A DNA stretch of 15,457 nucleotides, from contig CAZOOF010000050.1 of the NCBI GenBank assembly GCA_964581365.1, positions 1-15,457 on the forward strand, in the 5' to 3' direction. This document shows positions 13,710-15,457 of the stretch, one piece after another. The DNA comes from JAITWN01 sp964581365. GTDB taxonomy: Bacteria; Pseudomonadota; Gammaproteobacteria; SZUA-140. Positions within the stretch are counted from its first letter, which is position 1. Every line of letters starts with the position of its first letter. A model generated the notes under the pieces. It saw nothing but the letters and a program-made list of their open reading frames with translations. It was not told the DNA's origin and did not search any database. A program made the position numbers and the translations under genes.

Positions 13710-13763
13710 CGGCGTCCAATCTCATCAGATGAGCGCCGCGCTGACTTGAATACCGGATCCCGC

Positions 13764-15326
13764 ATGAGCGGCCTGCTGCGTTCGACCGCGGTCGTCAGCG
13801 GGATGACCTTCCTGTCGCGGGTGCTGGGGCTGGTTCGCGACATCGTCATCGCCCGCGTCTTCGGCGCCGGCACCGGCGCCGACGCCTTCTTCGTCGCCTT
13901 CCGCATCCCGAACTTCCTGCGCCGGCTTTTCGCCGAAGGAGCCTTTTCCCAGGCTTTCGTGCCTGTGCTGTCCGATTACCGGACGAATCGCGACCATGAG
14001 GTCCGCGATCTCGTCGACCACACCGTGGGTGCGCTGGGCGGCATCCTGCTGCTGGTCACCGCCATCGGGGTGCTGGCGGCGCCGCTGCTGGTGCTCGTTT
14101 TTGCGCCCGGTTTCGTGGGCGATGGTGACAAGTTCGACCTCACGGTCGACATGCTGCGCATCACCTTCCCCTATATCCTGTTCATCTCACTGACCGCGCT
14201 GGCGGGGGGCATCCTCAACGCCTGGGGCCGCTTCGCCGTGCCGGCCTTCACCCCAGTGCTGCTCAATCTGTCGATGATCGGCGCCGCGGTGTGGCTGGCG
14301 CCGCGGCTGGACGAGCCGGTGACCGCTCTCGCCTGGGGCGTGCTGCTCGCCGGCCTGCTGCAGCTCGCCTTCCAGCTGCCGTTCCTGGCCCGCCTGCGCC
14401 TGCTGCCGCGGCCGCGCCTGAAGCGGGCGCACGAGGGCGTGCGCCGCATCGGTTCCCTCATGCTGCCCGGCATCTTCGGGTCTTCGGTGGCCCAGATCAA
14501 CCTGCTCATCGACACCCTGATAGCGTCCTTTCTGGTCACCGGCAGCGTGAGCTGGCTCTACTATTCCGATCGCCTGGTCGAGTTTCCGCTCGGTGTATTC
14601 GGAGTCGCGCTGGCGACCGTCATCCTGCCGCGCCTGTCGCGACACCATGCCGCCACCGACCCGGATGCGCACGCGCGTACCGTGGACTGGGCTCTGCGCA
14701 TGACGGTGCTGGTGGCTACGCCGGCCACGTTCGCGCTGATCCTGCTGGCCGGACCCATGCTGGTGACGATGTTTCACTACGGCGAATTCGATGCCGGCGA
14801 TGTCGCCATGTCGCGTCTGAGCCTGATGGCGTACGCCCTCGGCCTCACCGGCTTCATCCTGGTCAAGGTGCTGGCGGCAGCCTTCTTTTCCCGCCAGGAC
14901 ATGCGCACGCCGGTGCGCATCGCGGTTATCGCGATGATCGCCAATATGATTCTCAATGTCGCCCTGGTCGCGCCGATGGTGATGCTCGACATCCCGGGGC
15001 CGCACGCCGGGCTCGCTCTGGCCACTGCGCTGGCATCTTTCCTCAATGCCGCGCTGCTGTACCGGGGGCTGAGAAAAAGCGGGTTCAGTCTCTTTGCCGG
15101 CTGGAAGGTGTTCAGCCTGCGCATCGTGATCGCCTGTCTGGTCATGGCTGCGGTGCTGTTGCCCCTCGCCGGCGACATCGGTGCCTGGCTCGAGGCCGGA
15201 TGGCATTCGCGCGCAGCGCGGCTGGCGCTGTGTGTGGTGGCCGGGGCAGCGGCTTATTTCGCCACCCTGTGGCTCATCGGGATGCGTTGGCGCCATTGCG
15301 CTGCTCCCGCGAAATCCGCGTCCTGA
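13764..15326 (+). CDS. murJ: Lipid II flippase MurJ (MviN)
   Basis: A 520-residue MOP-superfamily membrane protein that flips lipid II across the inner membrane for peptidoglycan synthesis. It aligns with E. coli MurJ from the first residues: TFLSRVLGLVRD, DAFFVAFRIPNFLRRLFAEGAFSQAFVP, KFDLTVDMLRITFPYILFISL, GSVSWLYYSDRLVEFPLGVFGVALATVILP and FFSRQDMRTPV. The arginines needed in E. coli have counterparts here (R19, R25, R53), shifted by one position. About fourteen hydrophobic helices can be traced. ATG at 13764 matches the family start; a TTG six codons upstream is open, and the ribosome site is weak. ribF follows 49 bases later. Confidence 0.96.
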   Translation: MSGLLRSTAVVSGMTFLSRVLGLVRDIVIARVFGAGTGADAFFVAFRIPNFLRRLFAEGAFSQAFVPVLSDYRTNRDHEVRDLVDHTVGALGGILLLVTAIGVLAAPLLVLVFAPGFVGDGDKFDLTVDMLRITFPYILFISLTALAGGILNAWGRFAVPAFTPVLLNLSMIGAAVWLAPRLDEPVTALAWGVLLAGLLQLAFQLPFLARLRLLPRPRLKRAHEGVRRIGSLMLPGIFGSSVAQINLLIDTLIASFLVTGSVSWLYYSDRLVEFPLGVFGVALATVILPRLSRHHAATDPDAHARTVDWALRMTVLVATPATFALILLAGPMLVTMFHYGEFDAGDVAMSRLSLMAYALGLTGFILVKVLAAAFFSRQDMRTPVRIAVIAMIANMILNVALVAPMVMLDIPGPHAGLALATALASFLNAALLYRGLRKSGFSLFAGWKVFSLRIVIACLVMAAVLLPLAGDIGAWLEAGWHSRAARLALCVVAGAAAYFATLWLIGMRWRHCAAPAKSAS

Positions 15327-15375
15327 GCCAGCCGCAGGACAAAATCCTGTATCATGCTGGCTTTGGCGACGCCTG

Positions 15376-15457
15376 ATGGAACTGATCAGAGGACACTACA
15401 ACCTGCGGCCCCGCCATCGCGGCTGCGTTGCGACCATCGGCAATTTCGATGGCCTGC
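15376..15457 (+). CDS. ribF: Bifunctional riboflavin kinase/FAD synthetase, N-terminal start
   Basis: The first 27 codons of a gene that runs past the window end. MELIRGHYNLRPRHRGCVATIGNFDGL contains the GNFDG motif of the FMN adenylyltransferase domain, the expected position in RibF, which makes FMN and FAD from riboflavin. Location right after murJ supports this, since murJ-ribF-ileS is a common order. No strong Shine-Dalgarno sequence precedes the ATG. Confidence 0.88.
   Translation, partial: MELIRGHYNLRPRHRGCVATIGNFDGL

Noticed and set aside
14187..15296. Minus-strand open frame of 369 codons opposite murJ
   Set aside because: Rich in Gln, His, Gly and Arg with no domain; murJ aligns along its full length on the other strand.

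Overview
The window reads as a GC-rich gammaproteobacterial chromosome. The housekeeping genes (ispB, rplU, rpmA, obgE, proB, rpsT, murJ, ribF), the pilS-pilR pair and a YbiI-like DksA/TraR zinc-finger gene all resemble gammaproteobacterial versions, and their arrangement is chromosomal. I cannot name the genus from sequence alone.

Layout. Positions 1-513 hold the 3' end of a metY-like sulfhydrylase gene (+). It converges on a leftward block: a YbiI-like zinc-finger protein (4455-4721), an HPP-family membrane protein (3587-4327), the sensor kinase PilS (1924-3495) and its regulator PilR (563-1924). PilS and PilR overlap by one base and should control type IV pilus transcription together with sigma-54.

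Positions 5001-9067 form an accessory insertion at a tRNA gene. An intact tRNA-Pro(CGG) lies at 8991-9067 (-). Its 3' 45 bases, from the anticodon loop through CCA, recur exactly at 5001-5045. The roughly 3.95-kb segment between the two copies carries two divergent Fic-domain genes. Both have a complete HPFxDGNGRxxR active site and an upstream inhibitory SxxxEG helix (class II). A 312-bp AT-rich regulatory region packed with repeats separates them. The segment ends in an internally deleted IS91-family transposase fragment next to the tRNA. No integrase is present, so the element looks immobile or dependent on a helper.

The regulatory region is the most unusual part. Upstream of the leftward Fic gene are two 36-bp repeats, 32/36 identical. 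Upstream of the rightward Fic gene are six TCGAC boxes spaced 30/20/14/30/20, which is a 64-bp imperfect duplication of a three-box unit. In the direction of the gene each set precedes, both share a core close to TTYGACAA. A third copy of the 36-bp repeat lies outside the element, at 4825-4859, upstream of the ybiI-like gene. I infer an autoregulated paired-Fic module with its own operators.

To the right is core genome: ispB (-), which is divergent from rplU-rpmA and has recognisable promoters on both sides; a strong terminator; obgE and proB (+); a bidirectional terminator; rpsT (-) with a UUG start; then murJ and the start of ribF (+). The rpsT and murJ promoters have overlapping -35 elements.
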